The notes: generated by a model from the letters alone, not told the origin. 64,000 bases of DNA from Paracoccus mutanolyticus (GCF_003285265.1 NZ_CP030239.1:1054001-1118000), one strand, 5' to 3'. Positions 20,290 to 29,170 are shown, counted from the stretch's first letter. Made by a program: numbers and translations.

Positions 20290-21258
20290 TTACATTCGGC
20301 CGCTGAAATAATCGTCGTGCACCGCGTCCGAGACGGCGCCGATTTCGCCGATGAACCAGGTCAGGAATTCGTGCAGCCCTTCGTCGAAAATGGCGTCGAT
20401 GTCGCGCGCCATCAGCGATTCCAGCGTCTGGCGCGCCTTGACCGAGGCGGTGGCCGGAACCCCCTCGCCATAGCGGCGCACCAGCCCGTCGAGGTTCCAG
20501 ACCGCCTCGTACAGCGACGTCAGCAGAGACCGCGGGCTTTCTCCGTTCAGGATCAGGAAATCCGCGACCTGCTGGCGGTGATGTCGCCACCATAGGGCCA
20601 TGGAACGACCCGATGCCCCGACAGCATCCGCAGGATCACCTGCGCATCCTTCGGATCGTTCTTGTCCCAGCTGTTGTGCAACGCCTCCCGCGTGCGAGCG
20701 AGCGACGAAATACTTGACGACCAGCAGCCGCGATGTGGCGTCCGCCCGTTCCAGCGAATAGCCCAGGTTGATGAAATGCCACCCGTCGCTGCGCAGTTGC
20801 GTGGCATTGATCGCCCCCCGCACGGTCGAGCCGTGGCGGGTGGTGAAGTCGGTCAGCATGGCGGTGTCCACCGTCTCGCGCGGCTGGCGGTTGAGATCGC
20901 GCAGCTCCTGATAGGCGGTGTTCAGTGCGTCCCAGACCTGGCTGGTCAGGGCGGTGCGCACGATCCGCCCGCCCTCGCGCGCGCGTTCGATGCAGGACGC
21001 GACCGAGGACGGGTTGTCGCAATCGAAGAACAGCCAGGAAACGATATTGTCCTGGTTGATCGCATCGCCATATCGGCTGGCGAAGGCGCCCCGGGCGCCC
21101 GCCGACCGCAGCAGCGATTCCCATTCGTTGCGATAACCTTCCTCGGTGTTCGGCAGCAAGGTGATGCGCTGGCCCACGTCCAGCAGGCGGGCGGCGGTTT
21201 CGGCGCGCTCCAGGTGGCGGCCCATCCAGAACAGGTTGGCGGCAGTGCGGCTGAGCAT
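20290..21258 (-). CDS. Alpha-E domain protein of the Anbu operon, with a foreign insert
   Basis: This is an alpha-helical alpha-E (PF04168-type) protein of about 320 residues. It opens with the characteristic MLSRTAANLFWMGRHLERAE, continues with GWHFINLGYSLERADATSRLL and ends with TWFIGEIGAVSDAVHDDYFSGRM. The function is unknown; it always travels with ATP-grasp and transglutaminase-like genes and is thought to be part of a peptide-modifying complex. The frame is nominally open throughout, but residues after VKYFVARS are out of frame across an approximately 85-base piece of IS110 transposase (20622-20705). Native sequence then returns (SGHR, GGDITAS) and a second shift leads into VADFLILNGESPRSLL. 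The open frame is therefore partly accidental. Confidence 0.85.
   Translation of the reverse strand: MLSRTAANLFWMGRHLERAETAARLLDVGQRITLLPNTEEGYRNEWESLLRSAGARGAFASRYGDAINQDNIVSWLFFDCDNPSSVASCIERAREGGRIVRTALTSQVWDALNTAYQELRDLNRQPRETVDTAMLTDFTTRHGSTVRGAINATQLRSDGWHFINLGYSLERADATSRLLVVKYFVARSHAGGVAQQLGQERSEGCAGDPADAVGASGRSMALWWRHHRQQVADFLILNGESPRSLLTSLYEAVWNLDGLVRRYGEGVPATASVKARQTLESLMARDIDAIFDEGLHEFLTWFIGEIGAVSDAVHDDYFSGRM
20622..20705 (-). mobile_element. Short IS110-family transposase fragment inside the alpha-E gene
   Basis: In an alternative minus-strand frame this encodes REALHNSWDKNDPKDAQVIL, closely matching the N-terminal DEDD-domain region of IS110-family transposases, possibly extended upstream by YFVARS. 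It has no start, no stop and no element ends. It occupies about the same length as the missing alpha-E residues, as with the istA piece in mutS. Confidence 0.7.
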
Positions 21259-21271
21259 TGGCTGACCCTCC

Positions 21272-22678
21272 TTATTCCGACAGGACCCAGGTGTCCTTGA
21301 CCCCGCCGCCCTGCGACGAGTTCACCACCAGCGACCCTTCGCGCAGGGCCACGCGCGTCAGCCCGCCGGGCACCAGTTCGATCCGGTCGCCGCACAGGCA
21401 ATAGGGGCGCAGGTCGACGTGGCGCGGCGCGATGCCTTCGTCCACAAAGGTCGGGCTGGTCGACAGCGCCAGCGTGGGCTGGGCGATGTAGTTGCCGGGG
21501 TTGGCCTTGATCCGCTCGGCGAACTGGGCGATTTCCTCGGCGCTGGATCGCGGGCCGATCAGCATGCCGTAGCCGCCCGAGCCGTGCACCTCCTTGACCA
21601 CCAGATCCTTGAGATTGGCCATGACGTATCGGTAATCCTCGTCCTTCCACAGGGTCCAGGTCTGGACGTTTTGCAAAAGCGGCTCCTCGCCCAGGTAAAA
21701 GCGGATCATCTCGGGGACGAAGGTATAGACCGCCTTGTCGTCGGCCACGCCCGCGCCGGGGGCCGAGGCGATGGAAACCCCGCCCGAGCGATAGACATCC
21801 ATCAGCCCCGGTACGCCCAGCATCGAATCCTTGCGAAAGCACAAGGGGTCCAGGAACGGGTCGTCGATCCGGCGATAGATCACGTCGACGCGCTTCGGCC
21901 CCTGGGTCGTGCGCATGTAGACGAAGCCGCCGTCCACGAACAGGTCGCTGCCCTCGACCAGTTCGACGCCCATCAGATTGGCCAGGAAGCTGTGTTCGTA
22001 ATAGGCGCTGTTGTAATGGCCCGGCGTCAGGATGACGATGGTGGGAGTACCGTCGCATTTCGCGGGCGCCACGCTGGCCAGGGTGCGGCGCAGCAGCTCG
22101 GGATACTGGTCCACCGGCTCGATCCGGTTGTTGCGGAACAGCGCCGGGAACATGCGCATCATGATTTCCCGGTTCTCCAGCATGTAGCTGACGCCCGAGG
22201 GGGTGCGGCAGTTGTCCTCGAGCACATAGAAATCGTCGCGGCCGGTGCGCACGATGTCGATGCCGACGATATGGGAAAACACCCCGCGCGGCGGCACGAC
22301 GCCGACGACGGCCTTTTCATAGGCCTCGTTCTGATAGACCAGCCGGGCGGGGATGCGGCCGGCGCGGACGATCTCGCCCCGCGAATAGACGTCGCGCAGG
22401 AAGGCGTTCAAAGCCCGCGCGCGCTGCTTGATGCCGCGTTCCAGCTTGCGCCATTCGCTTTGCAGAAACACCCGCGGCATCATGTCGAAGGGGATCAGCC
22501 GGTCGGGGTCGCCCCCCTCGCCATAGACGGCAAAGGTGATGCCGATGCGGCGGAACAGCGCCTCGGCCTCGGCCTGCTTCATCTGGCGGATTTCGCGGGG
22601 CATCGTCTCGACCCAATCCGAGAGCATGGCATAGGGCGCCCGCACCTGCCCGCCTTCGATCATCTCATTATAATACAT
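21272..22678 (-). CDS. Circularly permuted ATP-grasp protein of the Anbu operon
   Basis: This intact 468-residue protein belongs to the circularly permuted ATP-grasp type 2 group. Motifs include YEKAVVGVVPPRGVFSHIVG, DFYVLEDNCRTPSGVSYML (acidic metal-binding residues and substrate loop) and LVVKEVHGSGGYGMLIGP (nucleotide-binding Lys and Gly loop), with SSQGGGVKDTWVL at the C-terminus. ATP-grasp enzymes form amide bonds by acyl-phosphate chemistry, so peptide or amide ligation is the proposed activity for this operon. The start at 22678 (MYYNEMIEGGQ) is preferred to the upstream in-frame ATG because the latter adds unconserved residues. It is the first gene of the operon; alpha-E follows after 13 bases. 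Confidence 0.9.
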   Translation of the reverse strand: MYYNEMIEGGQVRAPYAMLSDWVETMPREIRQMKQAEAEALFRRIGITFAVYGEGGDPDRLIPFDMMPRVFLQSEWRKLERGIKQRARALNAFLRDVYSRGEIVRAGRIPARLVYQNEAYEKAVVGVVPPRGVFSHIVGIDIVRTGRDDFYVLEDNCRTPSGVSYMLENREIMMRMFPALFRNNRIEPVDQYPELLRRTLASVAPAKCDGTPTIVILTPGHYNSAYYEHSFLANLMGVELVEGSDLFVDGGFVYMRTTQGPKRVDVIYRRIDDPFLDPLCFRKDSMLGVPGLMDVYRSGGVSIASAPGAGVADDKAVYTFVPEMIRFYLGEEPLLQNVQTWTLWKDEDYRYVMANLKDLVVKEVHGSGGYGMLIGPRSSAEEIAQFAERIKANPGNYIAQPTLALSTSPTFVDEGIAPRHVDLRPYCLCGDRIELVPGGLTRVALREGSLVVNSSQGGGVKDTWVLSE

Positions 22679-22818
22679 TCTATCCCCGGCTTCCCTCACC
22701 ACTGCCCATGATGTTCGCAGTCGGGCAGACAGTGTCCACAGGGGCAACAGAAGTCCTGAGGTTCCAGTTCCTTAATGCCCGCGCGAAAGGCAGCCGTGCC
22801 TGAACAAAATGCAAGGCA

Positions 22819-22844
22819 AGGGGCGGCACAGAGATCCCGCCCCT
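22819..22844 (-). terminator. Terminator-like hairpin after the RTX metalloprotease gene
   Basis: An eight-base GC inverted repeat with a ten-base loop starts 10 bases downstream of the protease stop on the minus strand. It is followed by a T-containing stretch (GCATTTTG) but not a clean T-run, so it is a probable intrinsic terminator separating the protease from the Anbu operon. Confidence 0.5.
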
Positions 22845-22853
22845 GCCCCCGTC

Positions 22854-24825
22854 TCAGACGATGATCAGGTCGTCGGCGAGAAGCCCGGGGCGGGCAAGAT
22901 CGGCGACGGTCAGCCGGTGCCCGCCGCCGAAGTCAAGGACCAGGTCGCCATCGCACACCGTCGCCATCCGCAGGACCTGCGCCACGCTGCGCGCCGCGCC
23001 GCCCCACAACGCATCGTCCACCCGGATCGTATCCAGATTGTCCTGGAAATCCAGGATCACGTCGGCACCGTGGTTGAAGATGAAATTGTCGGCCTCGGCC
23101 CCGCCGCTCAGCAGGTCCGAACCCAAGCCGCCCGACAGGATGTCGTTGCCGGCCCCTCCGAACAGGTGGTCGGCGCCCTGCTCTCCCGCCAGCCTGTCGG
23201 CACCGTTGCCGCCCCGCAGCGTGTCCGCGCCGCCGCCGCCGCGGAGGAGGTTGGCCAGGTTGTTGCCCGTCAGCACGTTCGCCAGCCCATTGCCGGTGCC
23301 GTCCCGGGCCGCGGCGCCGGTCAGGACCAGGTTCTCGAGATTGGCGCCCAGCACATAACTGCCGACAGGCGCTGACGGTGTCGCGCCCGCCGCCCGCCGC
23401 CTCGAGGATGGCGTCCTGCGCCTCGGCGACATAGGTGTCGTTCCCGGCGCCGCCATTCAGCGTGTCGCGCCCCGCGCCCCCCGACAGCCAGTCGTCGCCC
23501 AGCGCGCCCCACAGGCGGTCGTTCCCGGCGCCCGCCCAGATCCGGTTGTTTGCGGCGTTGCCGGTCAGCATGTCGTTGCCCGATCCCGCTGCCAGGTTCT
23601 CGATCACCGTGCCGGCCATGATCGAGATGTTCCCGCGCAGCCCGTAGGCATGGGATATGCCGCCCGAGACCAGGGTGACGACCTGGTTCGTGCTGTCCCC
23701 CGACAGGTCCAGCGTGTCCACGCCGCCCGTGTCGACGATGGTGAAGGCGATCTCGCGGCGCGCGCCGGTTTCCAGCAGGTTGGACACCCGCTGGTAGTTG
23801 CCGCCCGCAGTGCTGTTCTCGCCATAGATGGTATTGCCGGGTCGCAGGCTTGCCGCGCCGTAAAGCGTGCGCATGGCCGCGATGTCGGCCATCATCGGCG
23901 TCATCACCCAGGCGAAGCTGGCATCGACGAAGGTGTTCTGGTCCTGGTGGAAATAGGACATGATCGAGGCCTGCCAACTGTCGTTGACGTAAAGGTTGTC
24001 ATACCCGTATTCGGCCCAGCCGTTGTAGTTGCCGGCATGGCCCAGGCCCAGGGCATGGCCGATCTCGTGGATGTAGGTCTGGAAGGAATAGCTGGCAAAG
24101 CCGGTGCCATAGGATGCCAGCCAGTCCTGCCCGACGTTGACTGACGAGCTTTCGATATCCCCGCCCAGCGTGAACGACTGCGAATAGGCGCCGCTGCTTG
24201 CATCATCCAGCGTGATGTGGACGGGCTGGCCGGCCGCCGGCGTGGTGTCGAAGCGGATCCCGGTCACGTCCGTCCACGCCTCGAGCGCGGCGCGGGCCAG
24301 CCGTTGCCCCGGCCCGTCCAGGCCCGAGATGTCCACGTTCAGCACCTGCCCCGGGGCAACGTCGAACGCACGCCGCGACGCCCCGATCGACTGCCAGTAT
24401 CCGTCGGTCAGCTGCTGCGCGATCTGCGGGATGGTGTAAACGGCATCGGTCATCTTCAGGCTATAGGCCCCCGCTCGGCTCGCCTCATAGGACCCTGCCT
24501 CCAGATAATAGGTGCCGGCGGTGGCCACGGTCACCGTCAGGCGCGAATTCAGCCCCGAACCCGAATCGTCGTCCTGGGCGACAAGGGTGCCGCTGGCGTC
24601 GTAAAGGCGCAGGTAGGGGTCGCTTAGGGCCTGGGGGTCGGCGCCGTCAAGGGTGGCGATATAGGTGCCCGCCCTAAGGTCCACCCGCACCCAATCAGCG
24701 TCGCCCAGACGCAGGCTGCCCTGGAATTCGTCCCCCAGGGTCATGCGATAGGGCGTTCCGGCATGGGCCGGCGCATCCGCAACTTCCCGGTGCAGGGCCC
24801 GGGTCTGTGCTGTCGAATTGGTCAT
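22854..24825 (-). CDS. Serralysin-like RTX metalloprotease, frameshifted
   Basis: This is a secreted zinc protease of the M10B (serralysin) type, about 655 residues. Residues about 25-125 form a pre-peptidase-type beta domain (GDEFQGSLRLGDADWVRVDL). The catalytic domain has the zinc motif HEIGHALGLGHAGNYNG at about 252 and the Met-turn ASIMSYF. It is followed by RTX repeats (GNDMLTGNAANNRIWAGAGN, WLSGGAGRDTLNGGAGND) and a serralysin-type C-terminus rich in beta-roll repeats (GGAGNDILSGGLGSDLLSGG) ending DLIIV. The frame breaks near 23370, between the two repeat blocks. There is no Sec signal, consistent with type I secretion. The start at 24825 has AAGGA eight bases upstream. No T1SS exporter or inhibitor gene is adjacent. 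Confidence 0.88.
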
Positions 24826-24851
24826 GAAAATGATCCTTGTCCATGGTTAAC

Positions 24852-25196
24852 CTACAATCCCGCCCCCTTCAGCAGGGTGGCGGCAAAAGTCTCGATGCTG
24901 TCCTGTGGGATCGGCGTGCGATCCATGATCGTCAGTTCGGCCGGTCCGCGGGTCCAGGAACGACCGTCGCGCAGGATGGTCAGCGTGGCGCGCAAGTGGT
25001 TCGGGGCCACGTCCTCGGCCGTCAGGGTCAGCACGGCGGGCTCCTCGATCTGCCGGACGATCCCGGTCAGGGCATCGCACAGCCTGGTCGCCGCCGGCCC
25101 CGAGCTCTGACATCGCAGCTCGGCCGGATCGCCGGCCAGGGCCGCCCCCGCCGACAGGCAGGCCAGCGCCACGAAGGACAGATCGGCAGAGCGCAT
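24852..25196 (-). CDS. Small exported protein of unknown function
   Basis: This intact 114-residue protein has a likely Sec signal peptide (MRSADLSFVALACLSAGAAL, cut near AGDPAEL) and two Cys (LRCQSSG and TRLCDAL) that could form a disulphide. The rest is a short beta-rich domain (AVLTLTAEDVAPNHLRATLT). No family is recognised. It lies upstream of the serralysin-like gene on the same strand with 26 bases between. That arrangement recalls small periplasmic protease inhibitors encoded next to serralysins, but no inhibitor motif is identifiable, so this is only a suggestion. The start at 25196 follows a G-rich ribosome binding site. Confidence 0.6.
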   Translation of the reverse strand: MRSADLSFVALACLSAGAALAGDPAELRCQSSGPAATRLCDALTGIVRQIEEPAVLTLTAEDVAPNHLRATLTILRDGRSWTRGPAELTIMDRTPIPQDSIETFAATLLKGAGL

Positions 25197-25410
25197 GAAC
25201 CCCCCAGCGCCCGCCCCGAAAAATGCGGGACCGGCCCCTCTATACTAAGCCCCCGCGACAGGGGGATCAACGGACAACCCCAAAGCGGGCAGGCGGATAA
25301 AAGGCAAGGCATTTTCTGCTCGTCCCAAGGAAAAACTCGGGCCAGGCTTACGGAATGCTAACCTTTCACCCCTAAGCCTTGGACATGGAACAAGGACCCG
25401 GATCTTAACG

Positions 25411-25770
25411 ATGCAACTGACCCTGCTGCCCCGTGAAAACGGCGTGATCATACGCGTCGAAGAAAAGCGCCTGGATGCCGCCGTGGCCACCGCCTTCAAG
25501 GACCGCGTCAGGAACCTGGTCGCCCATGCCGGGCCCTGCGTGACGCTGGACCTTGGGCCGGTGGACTTCATGGACAGTTCCGGCCTGGGCGCGGTGATCG
25601 CGATCTACAAGGCGATGCCGCCGGGCAGTTCGCTCGACCTCGTGGGCGTGACCCCGAACGTCGAACGCGTGTTCCGCCTGACCCGGATGGACACGATCCT
25701 GACCATTCATCTTGCCCCGCCCCCGGTCCCCGGGGCCGCGCCGGGCCATGTGGCGGGGCCGGCCGAATGA
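25411..25770 (+). CDS. STAS-domain anti-sigma factor antagonist
   Basis: This intact 119-residue cytoplasmic protein of the SpoIIAA/RsbV type carries the phosphorylatable-Ser motif LGPVDFMDSSGLGAVIAIYK. In the family, the dephosphorylated form binds the anti-sigma kinase and frees its partner. The C-terminal 20 residues are Pro/Gly/Ala-rich. Its stop overlaps the start of the HATPase gene by four bases (ATGA), so the two are coupled. No sigma factor or PP2C phosphatase is adjacent, so the output is unknown. Confidence 0.85.
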   Translation: MQLTLLPRENGVIIRVEEKRLDAAVATAFKDRVRNLVAHAGPCVTLDLGPVDFMDSSGLGAVIAIYKAMPPGSSLDLVGVTPNVERVFRLTRMDTILTIHLAPPPVPGAAPGHVAGPAE

Positions 25771-26348
25771 CCCTGCGCCCTGAACATTTCCGGCATCTGC
25801 GCAGCGTGCCGCCAGGGCGCCATCCGATGTTCCATCACATCTTCCGGGCCGACCCCCTGACGGTGCGCGACGCGCTGGTCTACATGCGCCAGCGCTTTCT
25901 GGGCAGCGCCGCCGAGGAGGTGATCGCCAAGGTCGAACTCGCCCTGGCCGAGGTGCTGAACAACATCTGCAAGCACGGCGGCCAGGATGACGCCCCCCGC
26001 CCGGGCAGCGCGCTCCATCCGCCGTTGATCCACCTGTGCATCGTGCGCCATGTCGGCGGCATCGCCTGCGCGGTGACCGACGACGGCAAGCCCCTGCCCC
26101 CGCAGTGCCTCGACCCCCGCGACCTGCCCTTCGTCGGCGACGATCCCGCCGCACCCGAGGCGACGTTCCTTTTGCCCGAAGGAGGATTCGGCTGGTACCT
26201 GATCCAGGACCTGACCGCCTCGCTCAGCTACTTCCGCGAAGGCCGGCGCAACTTCCTGGCCTTCATCGTCCCCGTGGGCGACCCGCAGGGCGGCGAACCC
26301 GCGACCCCTGGATGGAAGGATGCCGTCCACACCGCCCGACCCAGCTGA
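25767..26348 (+). CDS. HATPase-domain serine kinase/anti-sigma regulator
   Basis: This intact 193-residue protein of the SpoIIAB/RsbW-like GHKL fold has the N-box KVELALAEVLNNICKHGG, G1-like ACAVTDDGKPLPP, and GGFGWYLIQDLTASLSYFRE as the G2-box/lid. It would phosphorylate the upstream STAS protein and sequester a partner in a partner-switching system. Translation is coupled to the STAS gene by a four-base overlap. The ATP-binding residues appear conserved. It converges on hspQ. Confidence 0.85.
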   Translation: MTLRPEHFRHLRSVPPGRHPMFHHIFRADPLTVRDALVYMRQRFLGSAAEEVIAKVELALAEVLNNICKHGGQDDAPRPGSALHPPLIHLCIVRHVGGIACAVTDDGKPLPPQCLDPRDLPFVGDDPAAPEATFLLPEGGFGWYLIQDLTASLSYFREGRRNFLAFIVPVGDPQGGEPATPGWKDAVHTARPS

Positions 26349-26366
26349 CGCGACGCGGCACGGCCG

Positions 26367-26699
26367 TCAGTTCAGCCCGAACTGCAGCGGATAGCGGCCA
26401 TCCTGGAATTCGCCGAACATCTCGTCGACCTCGGGATGCTCCAGAGGCTCGCCCGAGATGTCGGGGACCAGGTTCTGCTCGGACACATAGGCGACGTAAT
26501 AGGTCGCCTCGGTTTCGGCATACAGATGATAGAAAGGCTGGTTGCGGGACGGGCGCGATTCCTCGGGAATGGATTCGTACCATTCCTCGGTGTTGGCGAA
26601 TTCGGGATCGACGTCGAACACCACGCCCCGGAACGGATGTTCGCGGTGCCGTACGACCTGGCCCAGACTGTATTTCGCCGTTTTGGACGGAATGCGCAT
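26367..26699 (-). CDS. hspQ: Heat shock protein HspQ
   Basis: This HspQ (YccV-like) protein of 110 residues is intact. It has AKYSLGQVVRHREHPFRGVV at the N-terminus, then VDPEFANTEEWYESI, QPFYHLYAE and YVAYVSEQNLVPD, matching the compact beta fold of the family. In enterobacteria HspQ is a specificity factor for Lon and binds hemimethylated DNA. The open frame extends nine residues upstream to 26726, but AGGA lies eight bases before the ATG at 26699 and that start gives the usual length. It is a single gene between the convergent HATPase gene and the metallophosphatase. Confidence 0.85.
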   Translation of the reverse strand: MRIPSKTAKYSLGQVVRHREHPFRGVVFDVDPEFANTEEWYESIPEESRPSRNQPFYHLYAETEATYYVAYVSEQNLVPDISGEPLEHPEVDEMFGEFQDGRYPLQFGLN

Positions 26700-26771
26700 C
26701 TCGATATCCTGCTTCGCCGCGCTCATACCCCGAAACGCGGGGGCCTGTCCACCGCGGGCGCGACGCCCCGT

Positions 26772-27518
26772 TCAGGCCGGCAGCGCCGTGCGATGGATCG
26801 GGACCCGGCCCTCCTCGGTCAGGTCATGCAGGCCGTCGTCGTCGAAAACGACCGCGCTCAGCGCCCCGCCATAGGCGGCGCCCGTATCGACGGCCAGACG
26901 ATTGCCGAAATGGGTGACGCGGTCGACCGGGGAATGGCCATGCACGACCAGAACCCCGTGATCGCTGGCATCGTCCAGGAACCCCTGCCGGATCCAAAGC
27001 AGGTCATGCTCGGTCTGGCGCTCCAGCGGAACGCCGGGCCGCATGCCGGCATGAACGATCACCGCCTGCGGCAGCCTGTGGAACAGCGGCAGTTGGTCCA
27101 GCCAGCGCAGATGCGCCTCGGGCACCGCCTTCAGCGTGTCCTCCAGCACCGCGGCATGGGGCCTGTCGCCCCGTTCGACCCCATAGGAGGCCAGCGTCGG
27201 CCCGGCCCCCAGGGTCGTATGATCCAGCCAGTGCTGCCCCGAGGCCAACCCCGGGTCGATCCAGTCCGGCTGGGCCGCAAAGCGCGGCAGAAAGCGGTCG
27301 TGGTTGCCCTTGAGCACCGTCCAGGGCCGCCCCGCCATCTGGCCCCGCATCAGGTAATCGACGACCCCGCGCGAATCCGGCCCGCGGTCGATCAGGTCGC
27401 CGACATGGACCAGATGGCCGCCCCCGCCCCGGGCCGCGTCGTCGCGCGCGATCCGTTCGTGCAGGGCCTTCAGCAGTTCAAGCTGCCCGTGGATGTCGCC
27501 GATGACATAGGTGCGCAT
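26772..27518 (-). CDS. Metallophosphatase, Ser/Thr phosphatase/Ap4A-hydrolase-like
   Basis: This intact 248-residue protein has all calcineurin-like metallophosphatase motifs: YVIGDIHGQLELLKAL, HVGDLIDRGPDS, LKGNHDRFL, IVHAGMRPG and VVHGHSPVDR. It resembles bacterial PrpA/ApaH-type enzymes that act on phosphoproteins or dinucleoside polyphosphates; the substrate is not predictable. The start at 27518 follows GGGGGATATC. It lies downstream of serA on the same strand, separated by a strong terminator, so it has its own or read-through transcription. Confidence 0.85.
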   Translation of the reverse strand: MRTYVIGDIHGQLELLKALHERIARDDAARGGGGHLVHVGDLIDRGPDSRGVVDYLMRGQMAGRPWTVLKGNHDRFLPRFAAQPDWIDPGLASGQHWLDHTTLGAGPTLASYGVERGDRPHAAVLEDTLKAVPEAHLRWLDQLPLFHRLPQAVIVHAGMRPGVPLERQTEHDLLWIRQGFLDDASDHGVLVVHGHSPVDRVTHFGNRLAVDTGAAYGGALSAVVFDDDGLHDLTEEGRVPIHRTALPA

Positions 27519-27528
27519 GATATCCCCC

Positions 27529-27564
27529 AAAAGAACGGCCCCCGGGACGTTACTCCCGGGGGCC
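27529..27564 (-). terminator. Rho-independent terminator of serA
   Basis: An 11-base perfect GC stem with a six-base loop is followed on the minus strand by GTTCTTTT. It begins 24 bases after the serA stop and is the clearest intrinsic terminator in the region. It also sits just upstream of the metallophosphatase start. Confidence 0.85.
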
Positions 27565-27588
27565 ACGAGTGCAAGCCGCAAGCCGCGC

Positions 27589-29170
27589 TCAGACCTCGAA
27601 GCTGATCGGACGCACCTGGATGAACTTGCCGGTCGCGTTCAGGGCGTCGACCACCTCGGGCTTCAGCGGCTCGTCCAGATACAGGATGGCGATGGCGTCG
27701 TCCCCCGACTTGGTCCGGCCCAGGGTAAAGTTCGCGATGTTGACGCCCAGATCGCCCAGCGTCGTCCCCAGCGCACCGATGACGCCCGGGACGTCCTTGT
27801 TGCGGGTATACAGCATGTGCTCGCCGATCTCGGCGTCGATGTTGATACCCCGGATCTGGATGAAGCGCGGCTTGCCGTCGCTGAAGACCGTGCCCGCGAT
27901 CGAGCGCTCGCGCGTGTCCGTGACCATGGTCACCTTGATGTAGCCGTCGAACACGCCTGTCTTGGCCTGGGTCGTGGTCGCGACCTGAACGCCCCGCTCG
28001 GCCGCCATGACGGGTGCCGAAACCATGTTCACGTCCGGGTTCGTGGCCTTCATCACGCCCGCGATCACCGCGGCGTTCAGCGCCTTCAGGTTCATCTCGG
28101 CCGCCGTGCCGTCGTAAAGCACGTTGATCGCCTTGATCGGCTCGTCGGTCATCTGGCCGACGAAGGTGCCCAGGTGCCCGGCCAGCTTCAGCCACGGCCC
28201 CATGGTCGCGGCCTCCTCGGCCGTGACCGAGGGCATGTTCAGCGCGTTCTGCACCGCCCCGGTCAGCAGATAGTCCGACATCTGCTCGGCGACCTGCAGG
28301 GCGACGTTCTCCTGCGCCTCGGTGGTCGAGGCGCCCAGATGCGGCGTCACCACGACATTCGGCAGGCCGAACAGCGGGCTTTCGGTCGCGGGCTCGGTCG
28401 CGAAGACGTCCAGCGCGGCGCCGGCGACATGGCCCGACTTCAGCAGTTCGGCCAGCGCCTCCTCGTCGATCAGCCCGCCGCGCGCGGCGTTGACGATGCG
28501 CACACCCTTCTTGGTCTTGGCCAGGTTCTCGCGCGACAGGATGTTGCGGGTCTTCTCGGTCAGCGGCACGTGCAGGGTGATGAAATCGGCCTTGGCCAGC
28601 AATTCGTCCAGTTCGACCTTCTTCACGCCCAGTTCCTTGGCCCGCTCCTCGGACAGGAAGGGGTCATAGGCCAGCACCTTCATCTTCAGCCCCAGGGCCC
28701 GGTCGATCACGATCGAGCCGATGTTGCCGGCGCCGATGATGCCGAGCGTCTTGTTGAAGACCTCGACGCCCATGAAGCGGTTCTTCTCCCACTTGCCCTC
28801 ATGGGTCGAAACGCTGGCCCGCTTGCCCGAGGGCGAACATCAGCGCCCGGTGATAGTTCCCAGTCGTGACCGAGTTCCCGAACGGCGTGTTCATCACGAT
28901 CACCCCCTTTTTCGAGGCGGCCGGAATATCGACGTTGTCGACCCCGATGCCGGCGCGGCCGATCACCTTCAGATTGGTCGCGGCCTCCAGCAGCTTCGCC
29001 GTCACCTTGGTGGCAGAGCGGATCGCCAACCCGTCGTACTGACCGATCACCTCGGCCAGCTTTTCCTTGTCCTTGCCGAGATCCGGCAGGTAATCCACAT
29101 CGACGCCGCGATCGCGAAAGATCTGGACGGCGGTTTCCGACAGCTTGTCCGAAACAAGAACCTTGGGCAT
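27589..29170 (-). CDS. serA: D-3-phosphoglycerate dehydrogenase SerA, frameshifted
   Basis: SerA oxidises 3-phosphoglycerate with NAD in the first step of serine synthesis. The long (about 530-residue) alphaproteobacterial form is seen: substrate domain ([34 protein letters not shown]), NAD motif [19 protein letters not shown], catalytic [17 protein letters not shown] and [12 protein letters not shown], an intervening domain, and a C-terminal ACT domain ([20 protein letters not shown]). The frame breaks at about 28800-28870. The segment after [10 protein letters not shown] reads [14 protein letters not shown] instead of the expected AEHAIALMFA-type helix, so a short stretch is garbled rather than simply one base off. 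It lies downstream of serC in the same direction. Confidence 0.92.
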
